From Bacteroidales bacterium (GTDB taxonomy: Bacteria; Bacteroidota; Bacteroidia; Bacteroidales; Marinilabiliaceae), in contig JAFPZF010000007.1 of NCBI GenBank assembly GCA_017417385.1, forward strand, positions 62,001 to 126,000: a stretch of DNA of 64,000 bases, in the 5' to 3' direction. The notes beneath the pieces were generated by a model. It was not told where the DNA came from. It worked only from the letters and a program-made list of their open reading frames with translations, and made no database searches. A program made the translations under genes and the position numbers. This document shows, piece by piece, positions 12,359-20,645 of this stretch (within the stretch, counting starts at the first letter, position 1; each line of letters starts with the position of its first letter).

Positions 12359-13215
12359 AGAGACATAAGGAATAAGTTATAGAAACGATGCGAACGGGGA
12401 GGAAGATTGAAAGCGTAGTTGAAGAAAGAGGGAGGAGAGGCGAGGGAAACATTCTTGACGAAACGAGCGAGAGACGTCATAAACAGGTCACCATCAGTCA
12501 CGTCGCCATGAAGGACTACGGCAGCCGAGTGGTGGTCGAAGTCAAGTTGGCTCATGACATAGAGGATAAGGTAGACCTTGTCAGTTATATCGCTCAGGTA
12601 GTAGCGGTTAGTCAGGAGAAGTTCGCCACGACGAGCTGCTACAATCGTCAGATAGGATTCGGAGACACAGACGCTAAGGATACTGTCAATCTTGTCTCCG
12701 ACTCTTTTGCGTAGCATAGCAGAGATAAGGGGAGTCGAGTCGTGGAGGATAGTCAGTTTAGCGAATTGAGTCTTCAGGAAATAGAAGAGGAAATCTGGCA
12801 GGCAGAAGACGCATGAAGCGTTAGCCTGTTCGATATCGTTGCGAATCAGCTGATCGTTTTTCTGGACCTTAATACCTTGGAGGGTTAGGACTTCGCGAAC
12901 GGCGCCCTGGTCGAAGAGGGAGATAGGCATAAGGGAGAAAGCCGGGCTCTCGACGCTGACGATAACCTTCTGGTAGTTGAGACCGAAAGCCTTGTGGGTC
13001 AGCATATACTCTTCGTGCTTGGCGAAAGAGTTGTCTGGAGCGCCGAAGAGGACGGAGGAGATCAGCAGATAAGTATTGGTGACAGGGTCGAGAATGCAAA
13101 AAGAAAGTCCATCCAACCCAAGGCGGATGGACATATAGTAAGATTCTGTCTGACCCCAATCGAACTTAGGAGCGATAGCAGATAGCTCTTCTGTCTTACT
13201 CCCAGTTGCCCGCAT
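12349..13215 (-). CDS. DUF3822 family protein
   Basis: A 288-residue protein of the Bacteroidota-specific DUF3822 family. In related genomes it usually lies beside rsmD, and its fold is thought to be related to actin/ASKHA ATPases. Visible segments are LSFCILDP, KVIVSVESPAFSLMP and VCVSESYLTIVAARRGELLL. The open frame extends back to 13404, but that part only shadows the upstream gene, so the ATG at 13215 (MRATGSK) was chosen. That leaves a 20-base overlap with the upstream gene. Function is unknown, and the conserved linkage suggests a role near ribosome or folate metabolism. Confidence 0.82.
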   Translation of the reverse strand: MRATGSKTEELSAIAPKFDWGQTESYYMSIRLGLDGLSFCILDPVTNTYLLISSVLFGAPDNSFAKHEEYMLTHKAFGLNYQKVIVSVESPAFSLMPISLFDQGAVREVLTLQGIKVQKNDQLIRNDIEQANASCVFCLPDFLFYFLKTQFAKLTILHDSTPLISAMLRKRVGDKIDSILSVCVSESYLTIVAARRGELLLTNRYYLSDITDKVYLILYVMSQLDFDHHSAAVVLHGDVTDGDLFMTSLARFVKNVSLASPPSFFNYAFNLPPRSHRFYNLFLMSLCV

Positions 13216-13822
13216 TGTTGTTAGCCTCTTCGAGCGAACCAACCTTAAGACCAGGGTAACGGTCGAGCTGCTTAGCCTCGTTGTCCATGTTGATACGCTG
13301 CTGTTCGTCAAGACCTGCGAGATAAACCTTGTTGAGGACCTTAGCCTCGAAGACCGGGATAACGAGACCGGAGCCCGTCGTGAGCTGACCAGCGCCGAGC
13401 TCAAACTCCTTGCCGACGAAAGGAACGAACCTCATCGAGTCTGGAGAGAGGCGCTTGCAGATAGAGTCTTTGACAGAGATGAACATCGTGTCACGCTTGA
13501 TGATACCCTTCTTAAGAGCCTCAACCTCCGTCATGCCGGCCTGGAGCATGCTATCGGTGAGAGTACCCTCCATGCGAAGGACTTTGAGGTTGCCAGTCTT
13601 GACGAAGTCGATGAGAGTGTCGAAACTGCCAGTATACTTGTTGTGGATAGTCTTGTAGGCGACCTGTGCGTCTCTGATGAGCTTGAGCCTGTTGACAACA
13701 GCTTCCTTGCGCTTGTTGTACTGTTCCTGATACACGATAGGCTCGTTTATACTTTCGTAGAGCATATAGCCAAGGAGTACGATGACTACCAGAAGGGCTA
13801 TCTTAATAACGGTTTTGATCAT
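13196..13822 (-). CDS. Conserved hypothetical single-pass membrane protein
   Basis: A 208-residue protein with one N-terminal membrane helix (residues 5-20), a basic coiled region (residues 35-60, NRLKLIRDAQVAYKTIHNKY), then a soluble part with FVPFVGKEFELGAG. The region after the helix resembles the start of pseudopilin-like proteins, but no prepilin cleavage motif is clear. It is the first gene of the six-gene minus-strand operon and sits under a good promoter at 13849-13880. I know homologues only as hypothetical Bacteroidales proteins beside DUF3822. Confidence 0.8.
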   Translation of the reverse strand: MIKTVIKIALLVVIVLLGYMLYESINEPIVYQEQYNKRKEAVVNRLKLIRDAQVAYKTIHNKYTGSFDTLIDFVKTGNLKVLRMEGTLTDSMLQAGMTEVEALKKGIIKRDTMFISVKDSICKRLSPDSMRFVPFVGKEFELGAGQLTTGSGLVIPVFEAKVLNKVYLAGLDEQQRINMDNEAKQLDRYPGLKVGSLEEANNNAGNWE

Positions 13823-13848
13823 TTTAGTTTGGTTTCAAATTTCAATGG

Positions 13849-13880
13849 CAAATTTAGTAAAACTTGTTTCGTTTAGCAAA
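13849..13880 (-). promoter_or_regulatory. Promoter of the rsmD-folP-cdaA operon
   Basis: On the minus strand, TTTG (13877-13880) and TAAATTTG (13849-13856) are 20 bases apart, a good Bacteroidota -33/-7 pair. It lies about 27 bases before the first start codon. Confidence 0.7.
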
Positions 13881-13999
13881 GGAAAGTCGTTTGTTTTTTG
13901 GATAGTAGAGTATAATTTGGCAGTTGGCGGGGTAAAAAGGCGGAAGTTGTAAGAAAAGAGAGACAATATCGATAGTGAATGAGGCGCCAAAGAGCCATA

Positions 14000-15361
14000 T
14001 CAGCGACGAGGAGATGCCAGCCTGGCGCCTACGCCATTCTTGTAGGCAGACCAGTCAACGTCGTCAGCCAGCAGGTCGGAATCTGGCCAAGCACCTACCC
14101 TATTGACAGCGTCGGAGAGAGTACCGCCGATGAGAGAGGCGAGGTTGATACCGAGGTCGTTGGAGCAATTGAGGATAATGACGAAGCAGATGCCGTCTGG
14201 GCGTCGGAAAGCAGCAGCGCTCGTGCCGGCGAGAGTCCCGGAGCGCCACCAGAGGCCGCCGGACACGCTACGCCACCCCAGAGGGCTACCAACAGAAGAA
14301 GGCGTCGATAGAAGCCGGACGTCGGACTCGGGCAATTGGTCGGGGACTGAAGGAAAACCGTCGATTGAGAGAAGCAGCTTAAGAAGGTCAGTAGCCGAGA
14401 AGAGCCAGCCGCCAGCCGCGCCGAGAGTATTGATATCCGAGCCACCATAGGGACGGCGCGACAAGACAGAGGCGTCTGCGTAGTCGGGGGTACGGTAGTT
14501 AGTATCAGGCTCGTAGTAAAGAGGTTCGAGGGGGAAGGCGTCCTGGCGGTGAGAGAAGCCGACGCGGGCGGAAGATATGCCGAGAGGGAGGAGCACATGA
14601 CTACGGACATAGTCCTCGTAGGGGACGTGGCTGACCTTGGAAATCACCTCACCAAGGATAGCGTAGCCGAGGTTGCTATAAGCAAAGTGAGTGCCGGGGT
14701 CGAAATCGAGGTGACGGCAGACAGTAAAACGGAGAATGTCGTCCATAGAGAGAGGGAGGAGGTGCCCTTCCTCGAAAGCGATACGGTGGGGACTGAACAT
14801 AGCGTCACCACTCTGCTGGGAGGCCCAGCCAGCGGAATGCTCGAGGAGATTCTTGACAGATATTTTAAGAAGCCTCTTGTCTCGTATGGCGCAGTATTTG
14901 TCGTCGTTGAGGATACCAGAGGGGCCGAAGACCTTCTGGTCGAGCGAGAGCCGACCTTCCTCGACGAGGTGCATGATAGCGACAGCAGTCACAAGTTTTG
15001 ACACAGAGGCGACCCTCAGAGTATTCTGATTGGAGAGAGGTATACTATCAGAATTGTCGGCCCAGCCGAAGCTACGAGCGAAGACAACCTTACCATCCTT
15101 GCTTATGGCGACACTAGCCCCGCCTTTGAGCCTTTGATCCTTCAACATCTTGCGGATGTCGCGACTGACGACATGCAAAATAGAGTCAGCACATAGCGAA
15201 TCGGGTATACAGAAAGAGCTACGATACACATTCGCAACATTCTGAAGCCTTAGCACATTGACAGGAGAAGCTGGGATCCGGCTTTTGAAAGCAGCCGTCA
15301 CGACCGCGCAAAGAACGAGAAGGAAGAGAGAACGGGCCAGAAAAAGCAAGAATCTACTCAT
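14000..15361 (-). CDS. Serine hydrolase, beta-lactamase/PBP class C family
   Basis: A 453-residue exported or membrane-anchored protein of the serine beta-lactamase-like superfamily (peptidase S12). An N-terminal hydrophobic segment (residues 3-22) is followed by the SxxK motif SVSKL, the YxN motif YSNLGY, and a late SG/HxG-like GLWWRSGTLAG. The open frame extends to 15580, but the ATG at 15361 (MSRFLLFLARS) overlaps the DUF4105 stop as ATGA and begins a good signal sequence. It is the last gene of the pyr operon-like cluster. The substrate is unknown; peptidoglycan or peptide esters are possible. Confidence 0.87.
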   Translation of the reverse strand: MSRFLLFLARSLFLLVLCAVVTAAFKSRIPASPVNVLRLQNVANVYRSSFCIPDSLCADSILHVVSRDIRKMLKDQRLKGGASVAISKDGKVVFARSFGWADNSDSIPLSNQNTLRVASVSKLVTAVAIMHLVEEGRLSLDQKVFGPSGILNDDKYCAIRDKRLLKISVKNLLEHSAGWASQQSGDAMFSPHRIAFEEGHLLPLSMDDILRFTVCRHLDFDPGTHFAYSNLGYAILGEVISKVSHVPYEDYVRSHVLLPLGISSARVGFSHRQDAFPLEPLYYEPDTNYRTPDYADASVLSRRPYGGSDINTLGAAGGWLFSATDLLKLLLSIDGFPSVPDQLPESDVRLLSTPSSVGSPLGWRSVSGGLWWRSGTLAGTSAAAFRRPDGICFVIILNCSNDLGINLASLIGGTLSDAVNRVGAWPDSDLLADDVDWSAYKNGVGARLASPRR

Positions 15362-16503
15362 CTGTGGAGGAGTAAAGAGCAACGCAAGAGGGAGCAGATA
15401 GAGAGAGAGAAGGCAAGAACAGGGGCGAACTGAACGCCAAAGACGACCAGGACGAACCAGAGAAGGATAAGCCCCTGATTGAGAAGGATGATTGGCTTGA
15501 GACGACGCAGAGGACGAGAGAAGAGGGAGATAAGAATCAGAATAGCCAAAGGGTTGGCCCAAAGGAGATTCCAATTCCAAGAAGTCGTCCTAATCTCTGA
15601 GATAAACCACAGGTAGGAGAAAAGAAGCGAGAGGACAGCCAAAACAGAGAACAGGCAAACGTCCAACCACTTGAAGTACGTACCACGGTGGTATTCGAAG
15701 ACAGAGAAAGCGGAGAAGAGAAGAATAAGGAGGACAGCCACGCAGGACGGCGAAAAGAGAGAGGAGAGGATGGAAGAATCCTCGGCGGAAGCCCTCTGGA
15801 GCAGAAGTCTAGGCTCGGAGACCAGATTTCTGCCAACCATATAAGCCTCCAGGCTATCGGGGAGCATCGCCACGTCGTCGAGCGCGACGTCATAGTCAGT
15901 CTCCATCCCGAGGATAAGGTCGATACCTTGTCCAGTCCACCGGGAAGAGGGAACGTAGGCGTGGAGACAGTCTCGATATGAGAAGTTCGCCTTGCCAGAC
16001 AGAGGCTGAAGCTTGCCAGCCTTGAGGACAATGTCTCTGATACGAGTTGCGCAGTTGTCGAAGAGGAAGTCATAGCGATAGTATCTATTCTCTTCGCGAC
16101 TGTTCTCGACAAGGAGAGAAGCCAATTCACGTCTCTCATCCGGGGGGAGGATTATTTCACGCTCCACCACGGCTCTACCCTCATAGTCGTAGATCCTGAG
16201 GAAGCTATTAGTCGGACTGACAGAGAGACAATAGTCGAGAGTACCTTGAAGGAACTTGCCATAGAAGTTAGGCGTATCGAAATTGAAGGTGCCATAGTTG
16301 AAAACCCAGTCGATACCAAGACTATCATCCTTGAGTCTGACAGCCGAGTGACCGTAGGCGGCATAAAGCTCGTCGCCAGGGGAGCAAGTCATCAGACTTA
16401 GGACGGGAGAAGCACCGTCAGAAGAGGATGCTTTACAGTGTAAATCAGCAGTTAAAGCAAATAGAAACGAGAGGACGACTGCGTATATTTTACACACGTT
16501 CAT
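15358..16503 (-). CDS. DUF4105 membrane protein
   Basis: A 381-residue protein with a signal peptide (residues 1-25), then the DUF4105 domain. Its hallmarks are present: MTCSPGDELYAAYGHSAVRL with the conserved Cys/His, DWVFNYGTFNFDTPNFYGKFLQGTLDY, and FDNCATRIRD. The domain resembles cysteine-peptidase-like NlpC/P60 folds. Four or five membrane helices follow (residues 245-375). It lies directly after pyrD (ten bases) and before the serine hydrolase, with which translation is coupled. Function is unknown; a cell-envelope role is likely from location and fold. Confidence 0.87.
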   Translation of the reverse strand: MNVCKIYAVVLSFLFALTADLHCKASSSDGASPVLSLMTCSPGDELYAAYGHSAVRLKDDSLGIDWVFNYGTFNFDTPNFYGKFLQGTLDYCLSVSPTNSFLRIYDYEGRAVVEREIILPPDERRELASLLVENSREENRYYRYDFLFDNCATRIRDIVLKAGKLQPLSGKANFSYRDCLHAYVPSSRWTGQGIDLILGMETDYDVALDDVAMLPDSLEAYMVGRNLVSEPRLLLQRASAEDSSILSSLFSPSCVAVLLILLFSAFSVFEYHRGTYFKWLDVCLFSVLAVLSLLFSYLWFISEIRTTSWNWNLLWANPLAILILISLFSRPLRRLKPIILLNQGLILLWFVLVVFGVQFAPVLAFSLSICSLLRCSLLLHR

Positions 16504-16513
16504 ACATGTATAA

Positions 16514-17428
16514 TTACACTATAAGACTGCCAATCAAATCATTAACATTGTCGATATTATGTCTACGCAGGTAGTCCTCGATACCAGCAAGGACGCGAGC
16601 AGGCGTAGAAGGATCGATAAAGTTAGCAGTACCGATCTGAACAGCGGAAGCCCCAGCGAGGAGGAATTCGACAGCATCTGTAGCGTTAGCGATACCACCG
16701 AGACCGACGACAGGAATCTTGACAGCGTGACTAACCTGCCAGACCATGCGGAGAGCGACAGGCTTGACAGCAGGGCCAGAGAGCCCGCCCGTGATCGTCG
16801 ACAGCATAGGCCGGCGACGTTCGGCGTCGATAGCCATCCCGAGGAGAGTATTGATAAGAGAGACCGAATCAGCGCCAGCAGATTCGACAGCGCGAGCGAT
16901 AGCCGTGATATCCGTGACATTAGGAGTCAGCTTGACCATCAGGTGCTTACTGTAGACCTTTCTTACCGCATCGACCACCTGGGCAGCCATATCAGGGTTA
17001 GTCCCGAAGCCCATTCCGCCCTTCTTGACGTTAGGGCAAGAGATATTGAGTTCGATAGCTGCGACATGGTCAAGTTGAGCGATACGGGAAGCCGTAGCGA
17101 CATAGTCTTCGACAGAAGAGCCGGAGACATTGACGATGACACAGTTAGAGTACTTAAGGAGCTTAGGGTAGATATTAGAGACGAAATATTCGACTCCCTT
17201 GTTTTGCAGTCCGACAGCGTTGAGCATCCCCGAAGGTGTCTCGGCCATACGAGGGGCGGGGTTACCTTGTCTAGGCTCGAGCGTCGTTCCCTTAACAATA
17301 AAACCGCCGAGAGAAGAGACGTCGAAGAAGTCGTCGTATTCGTAGCCGTAGCCAAAAGTGCCAGAAGCCGTGAGGACAGGGTTGGCGAGGGAGAGGTTAT
17401 TACCGAGGTTGACAGAAAGCTTTACCAT
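16514..17428 (-). CDS. pyrD: Dihydroorotate dehydrogenase B, catalytic subunit (PyrD)
   Basis: Oxidises dihydroorotate to orotate in pyrimidine synthesis, with FMN. The 304-residue TIM barrel contains [26 protein letters not shown], the active-site loop [13 protein letters not shown] (catalytic Cys near 133), and [19 protein letters not shown] for FMN phosphate. The class 1B assignment is supported by the adjacent pyrK, whose reading frame overlaps its start by seven bases. Confidence 0.95.
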   Translation of the reverse strand: MVKLSVNLGNNLSLANPVLTASGTFGYGYEYDDFFDVSSLGGFIVKGTTLEPRQGNPAPRMAETPSGMLNAVGLQNKGVEYFVSNIYPKLLKYSNCVIVNVSGSSVEDYVATASRIAQLDHVAAIELNISCPNVKKGGMGFGTNPDMAAQVVDAVRKVYSKHLMVKLTPNVTDITAIARAVESAGADSVSLINTLLGMAIDAERRRPMLSTITGGLSGPAVKPVALRMVWQVSHAVKIPVVGLGGIANATDAVEFLLAGASAVQIGTANFIDPSTPARVLAGIEDYLRRHNIDNVNDLIGSLIV

Positions 17429-18207
17429 TTGAGCGATTTAGTATTGAAGACAGGACCATCAGTACAAACGCGGAGGTTACCCTCCTGAGTGTCGGTGACG
17501 CAGCAGAGGCAGACGCCGATGCCGCAGGCCATCATAGTCTCGAGCGACACGAAGCAATCGATAGACGAAGAGGCGACACGGTTGTTGACTGCCTTCATCA
17601 TCGGTGTAGGTCCGCAGACCATGACGGAGGAGAAAGACGACAATTCAGACGGAGAGAAGAGAGGAAGGTCTGAGACAAAGCCCTTGATCCCCTTAGAGCC
17701 GTCGTCGGTCGAAATATGGACGGGACATAAGCGGCTAAACTCGTCGATAAGCAGCAATTCGCTCTCAGTCTTAGCGCCGAAAGCGCAGACGGGGGAAGCG
17801 CCGCAAGAAATTAGCTGCTTAGCGAGAAGCATCAGTGGAGCCACGCCGACGCCACCGCCGACGAGCAGAGGCCTATTACCAGCCTTGTCGAGCGGGAAGC
17901 CGTTGCCGAGCGGGAAAACAGTATCCAGTTTGTCGCCAGGGCGGAGCCTACAAATAGCCTTAGTAGCGTCTCCGACGCGCCGGATAAGGAAGCTAAGGAC
18001 GTGAGCCTTAGGGTCGTAGTCGTGGATAGAAATAGGTCGACGTAGTAGGTTGCCCGTCGGGGTAACAGTCCGTAGTTCAGCGAATTGCCCTGGTGCGATG
18101 ACAGGGTCGATGTCGTGAGTGCTGACACGGAGCAGCGTAAAATCCTGAGCCACGTCAGTCGAAGACAGAACAGTCAGGTCAGCTCTGTATTTAGTCATAC
18201 TTTTCAA
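17422..18207 (-). CDS. pyrK: Dihydroorotate dehydrogenase electron-transfer subunit (PyrK)
   Basis: Passes electrons from PyrD to NAD+ through FAD and a [2Fe-2S] cluster. Visible are the FAD-binding [11 protein letters not shown] near residue 54, the NAD-binding GGGVGVAPL and [11 protein letters not shown], and the cluster ligands in [15 protein letters not shown] plus a later Cys (C-x4-C-x2-C-x(n)-C). The 261-residue frame has a second possible start at Met4 (18198), which fits homologues slightly better. The overlap with pyrD implies coupled synthesis of the two subunits. Confidence 0.94.
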   Translation of the reverse strand: MKSMTKYRADLTVLSSTDVAQDFTLLRVSTHDIDPVIAPGQFAELRTVTPTGNLLRRPISIHDYDPKAHVLSFLIRRVGDATKAICRLRPGDKLDTVFPLGNGFPLDKAGNRPLLVGGGVGVAPLMLLAKQLISCGASPVCAFGAKTESELLLIDEFSRLCPVHISTDDGSKGIKGFVSDLPLFSPSELSSFSSVMVCGPTPMMKAVNNRVASSSIDCFVSLETMMACGIGVCLCCVTDTQEGNLRVCTDGPVFNTKSLKW

Positions 18208-18282
18208 CTTCTTTGAGTGAAAGCCTAGTTAAGTCTATTTATGTGACAAATTTACTCAAAGGAGTCGAGAAATACAATAGAA

Positions 18283-18996
18283 TCAGTTCTTGAGCGGATG
18301 ATAGTCAGAGAAAGAGCCGTCTGAGTAGAAAATGATAACTCTCTCGATCACACGAGGAGATGGGGCTGTGGAAGACTTGGCAGAGTGCGAGCTGGCGGGA
18401 GGGGTAGAGGGAGCCAGCTGAGGTTCCGGCTGCTGAACAGTCGTCGTCGTTGAAGGGGACGTTGCGGCAGGTCGTCTGGTTGTGACAGTAACAGCTGGAG
18501 CTGGCGCTGGGGAATGAGTGGACGTGGAAGCAAGAGAAGAAGGAGAAGAAGATGAGGAGGAAGTGGAGGAGGAATGAGGAGTGGTAGCCTGACGTACAGG
18601 CTGAGAGTTTGTCGTTGTCGTCTGGACAGCAGTGGCAGGCTGAGTGGTCACAGACTGTGGTGCAGCCTGGATAAGGTTGTCGAAGAGACCGGGCTGGACA
18701 TTAGCAGGTTTCTCGTTGGCGGCAGTGACTTGTTCTTCTGGTTCCTCATTTTCGTTGCCCGTGAGGAGCCAAGCCTTAGATAGGTTGAGCTCGGGGAAAG
18801 AGGCGAGGATCTGGTCCGCCAGTTTCTCAGAGATATTAGAGTGTCTGCCGTTAGGGGAGACGATATGCGAGAGTGTAGCCTGACTGATATTGAGTTGCGC
18901 GGCGAGTTCACCGAGACGCAGACCAGTCATCTCGAGAACATAGTTAATCCTGTCACGAGGTTCGGCGTATTCAGGAAGCTGTAGCGAGTTGTCCAT
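18283..18996 (-). CDS. XRE-like HTH protein with Ser/Thr/Pro-rich linker
   Basis: A 237-residue protein with an N-terminal helix-turn-helix of the Cro/C1 type (residues 12-75; ELAAQLNISQATLSHIV is the two-helix core). A low-complexity linker rich in Ser, Thr, Pro and Ala spans about residues 110-215, with a run of Ser near 150. A short conserved C-terminal tail, RVIIFYSDGSFSDYHP, follows. Related Bacteroidales regulators share this bipartite layout, from memory. It is upstream of pyrK in the same direction (75 bases). It faces a kilobase of DNA packed with GTAAA/TTTAC boxes, which makes autoregulation plausible but unproven. The linker probably varies in length between strains. Confidence 0.82.
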   Translation of the reverse strand: MDNSLQLPEYAEPRDRINYVLEMTGLRLGELAAQLNISQATLSHIVSPNGRHSNISEKLADQILASFPELNLSKAWLLTGNENEEPEEQVTAANEKPANVQPGLFDNLIQAAPQSVTTQPATAVQTTTTNSQPVRQATTPHSSSTSSSSSSPSSLASTSTHSPAPAPAVTVTTRRPAATSPSTTTTVQQPEPQLAPSTPPASSHSAKSSTAPSPRVIERVIIFYSDGSFSDYHPLKN

Positions 18997-19000
18997 ACAC

Positions 19001-19212
19001 TTTACACTTTAACAGAGTTAGACGATTTTACGGATGCGAAGGTAAAACAAATTTACGACAGTTTACACAACATGGAGGTAAAAAGATTTTACACTACAAA
19101 TAAATTAACATTGATTCAAAAGTAAAATAGCATAAAGTAAAATGATAGATTTACAAAGCAAAGAAGTAAAGAGGTAAAAAGACGCTGTTGAGTAAAATCA
19201 TGCTGGTGTAAA
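19001..19212. promoter_or_regulatory. Dense cluster of GTAAA/TTTAC boxes upstream of the HTH gene
   Basis: About fourteen GTAAA or TTTAC pentamers occur in 212 bases (for example at 19001, 19027, 19042, 19052, 19062, 19078, 19087, 19122, 19137 and 19150). Many are extended to TTTACAC or GTAAAA. A -7-like TAAATTTG reads on the minus strand at 19048-19055 and could start the HTH-pyr transcript, placing the promoter inside the boxes. They could be binding sites for the adjacent HTH protein. No ORF is credible here. Confidence 0.5.
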
Positions 19213-19801
19213 ATAGGGAATAATGCGTAGGAGTACAGGAGACTTCACGTGATTAGTTAAAAATAGTTGAAGGATATGCAGTTAAGTGAACGAGCGAAGG
19301 AACGAGATACACATTTCTGTGCGCAGCATAAAGAGAAGACATGGCTGGGACGTAAAGGACATGATAAAGCACACTCAGCGTAGAGAGATGGAGGGAAGGA
19401 GAGCAAGGTAAGATAAGGTGTAAGACAGAGGGGAGAACGCAGAGAGACAGAGCGATACGTATAGACTATATGCAGGGAAGAGAAGGGAAGAGAGGGCAAG
19501 GAAGAGAAGAGGAGGGGGAAGAAGAGTAAGAAGTGGAGCAGTGGGCGAAGAGGATGATCGGTAGACAGTGGGCATTGAGAAGGATAGCGGAAAGAGTTGA
19601 ATAATAGAGGGAAAGAGATAGCGGAGGCAGAAAGAGACCAGAATAGGATAGGGGGGACTCATCTTCAGGGTGAAAAGCCGCCTCCCAGAGGATGTAAAAC
19701 CAGTTACGCCAAATAGATTAAACAATTAGTTTAGATATAACATTGTAAGTATATGATTAGTAACACAATGTTTTATTCTATATACATATATTTCTAAGGC
19801 A
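19213..19801. other. Non-coding spacer between the two box clusters
   Basis: No credible gene. The + strand is strongly G/A-rich from about 19260 to 19660, and the open frames seen there are low-complexity artefacts. An inverted repeat AACATTGT...ACAATGTT at 19739-19772 precedes a TTTATT stretch and an AT-rich segment. Confidence 0.5.
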
Positions 19802-20030
19802 GTAAAGAAGGGTGTCAAGTGTAGAGAGAAGCAGTTGAATGAGTAAAAGCAGTGGTTGGAGTAAAACGGGCAAATAGGTGTAAAGAGAATGAAATTTACA
19901 CACTTTACACTTTATCTAATTGTAAAATACAATTTGTAAAGTGAAGATTTTACATACAAACACGGTAACAAAGGGATAGTAAAGCAGGGAATTTTACTTC
20001 GTGTAAAATATGGAGATGAGGAGTAAAGGC
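19802..20030. promoter_or_regulatory. Second cluster of GTAAA/TTTAC boxes
   Basis: About a dozen GTAAA or TTTAC boxes lie in roughly 230 bases, including TTTACACACTTTACACTTT near 19891 and TTTACTTCGTGTAAA near 19994, which are direct and inverted pairs. The cluster repeats the vocabulary of 19001-19212. It lies between the spacer and the ferredoxin terminator, so it does not obviously serve a promoter of its own. Confidence 0.5.
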
Positions 20031-20033
20031 ACA

Positions 20034-20071
20034 AAAAGAGACGAGGAGCAAATCCCGAATATGGTTGCTCC
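20034..20071 (-). terminator. Rho-independent terminator of the ferredoxin gene
   Basis: On the minus strand, GGAGCAA (20065-20071) pairs with TTGCTCC (20045-20051) around a 13-base loop, and TCTTTTTG follows. A second small stem, CTCGCT/AGCGAG, lies closer to the gene at about 20107-20123. Confidence 0.6.
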
Positions 20072-20137
20072 CCGCCTGTGTAAGTTGCTACAGTCTCTAG
20101 AGCCCCTCGCTAGAGGAGCGAGACGATAGTCAGCGAA

Positions 20138-20308
20138 CTATACCTCCTGAATAGCCTCAGTCGGGCAGACGCCAGCGCACGTACCGCAAGATACGCAAAT
20201 CTGGTCGTCGATCTGATACTGAGTCTCGCCAGCAGAGATAGCCTCAACTGGGCACTCGCCTGCGCATGTTCCGCAAGAGACGCATGCTTCTGTAATCTTG
20301 TATGCCAT
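20138..20308 (-). CDS. 2[4Fe-4S] ferredoxin, 56 residues
   Basis: A bacterial-type low-potential electron carrier. The translated sequence begins MAYKITEACVSCGTC and carries two perfect C-x2-C-x2-C-x3-C-P cluster motifs (Cys 9, 12, 15, 19 and Cys 38, 41, 44, 48). These are near-repeats of each other, as in clostridial ferredoxins. It has its own promoter (20340-20369) and terminator (20034-20071), so it is monocistronic. It likely serves pyruvate:ferredoxin oxidoreductase and other anaerobic enzymes in this strict-anaerobe-like background. Confidence 0.95.
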   Translation of the reverse strand: MAYKITEACVSCGTCAGECPVEAISAGETQYQIDDQICVSCGTCAGVCPTEAIQEV

Positions 20309-20339
20309 AATTCTAATCGTTATTGATTTATTCCTAATG

Positions 20340-20369
20340 CAAAGTTAAACTAAAAATGAGCATTGCAAA
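20340..20369 (-). promoter_or_regulatory. Ferredoxin promoter
   Basis: On the minus strand, TTTG (20366-20369) and TAACTTTG (20340-20347) are 18 bases apart, a near-perfect Bacteroidota promoter. It gives a leader of roughly 25 bases before the ferredoxin ATG. Confidence 0.8.
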
Positions 20370-20548
20370 CACCTTGCCAACCTTGCAGGCTTATTTGAAA
20401 ACTTTCCAATTATCAATAACTCGTAAAGTACTGATATACAAATGATAATCAGCACCACAAGCCTTAATGAGAATGAGTGTAAATAAGGGAATATGAATAA
20501 TATCGAAAGGAGAGAGGGGTAGGCACGACACCCCTACCCCAAGAAGAA

Positions 20549-20602
20549 GCCCATATAGACAGATTGCAGCCAGAGACGCGGCTACGAATCGACTATATGG
20601 GC
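20549..20602 (-). terminator. Hairpin downstream of the TPR lipoprotein gene
   Basis: GCCCATATAG (20549-20558) pairs perfectly with CTATATGGGC (20593-20602), with a smaller inner GCAGCC/GGCTAC stem. On the minus strand it is followed by TTCTTCTT, a weak T-rich tail. Confidence 0.6.
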
Positions 20603-20645
20603 AAAGAAGCTGAGTGAAAGTAAAAAATGGGGAGAGGAAGGAGGG

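Larger units (their letters stand above)
20309..20645. other. Intergenic region upstream of the ferredoxin gene
   Basis: No gene is visible. It contains the ferredoxin promoter, a GGGGTAGG/CCTACCCC inverted repeat (about 20516-20540, formed from the G-rich motif) and the hairpin at 20549-20602, which follows the TPR lipoprotein gene. Confidence 0.6.

Noticed and set aside
19257-19725. Minus-strand ORFs in the gap after the HTH gene
   Set aside because: They arise from a G/A-rich + strand tract and give Ser/Leu/Pro-rich low-complexity translations with no start context.
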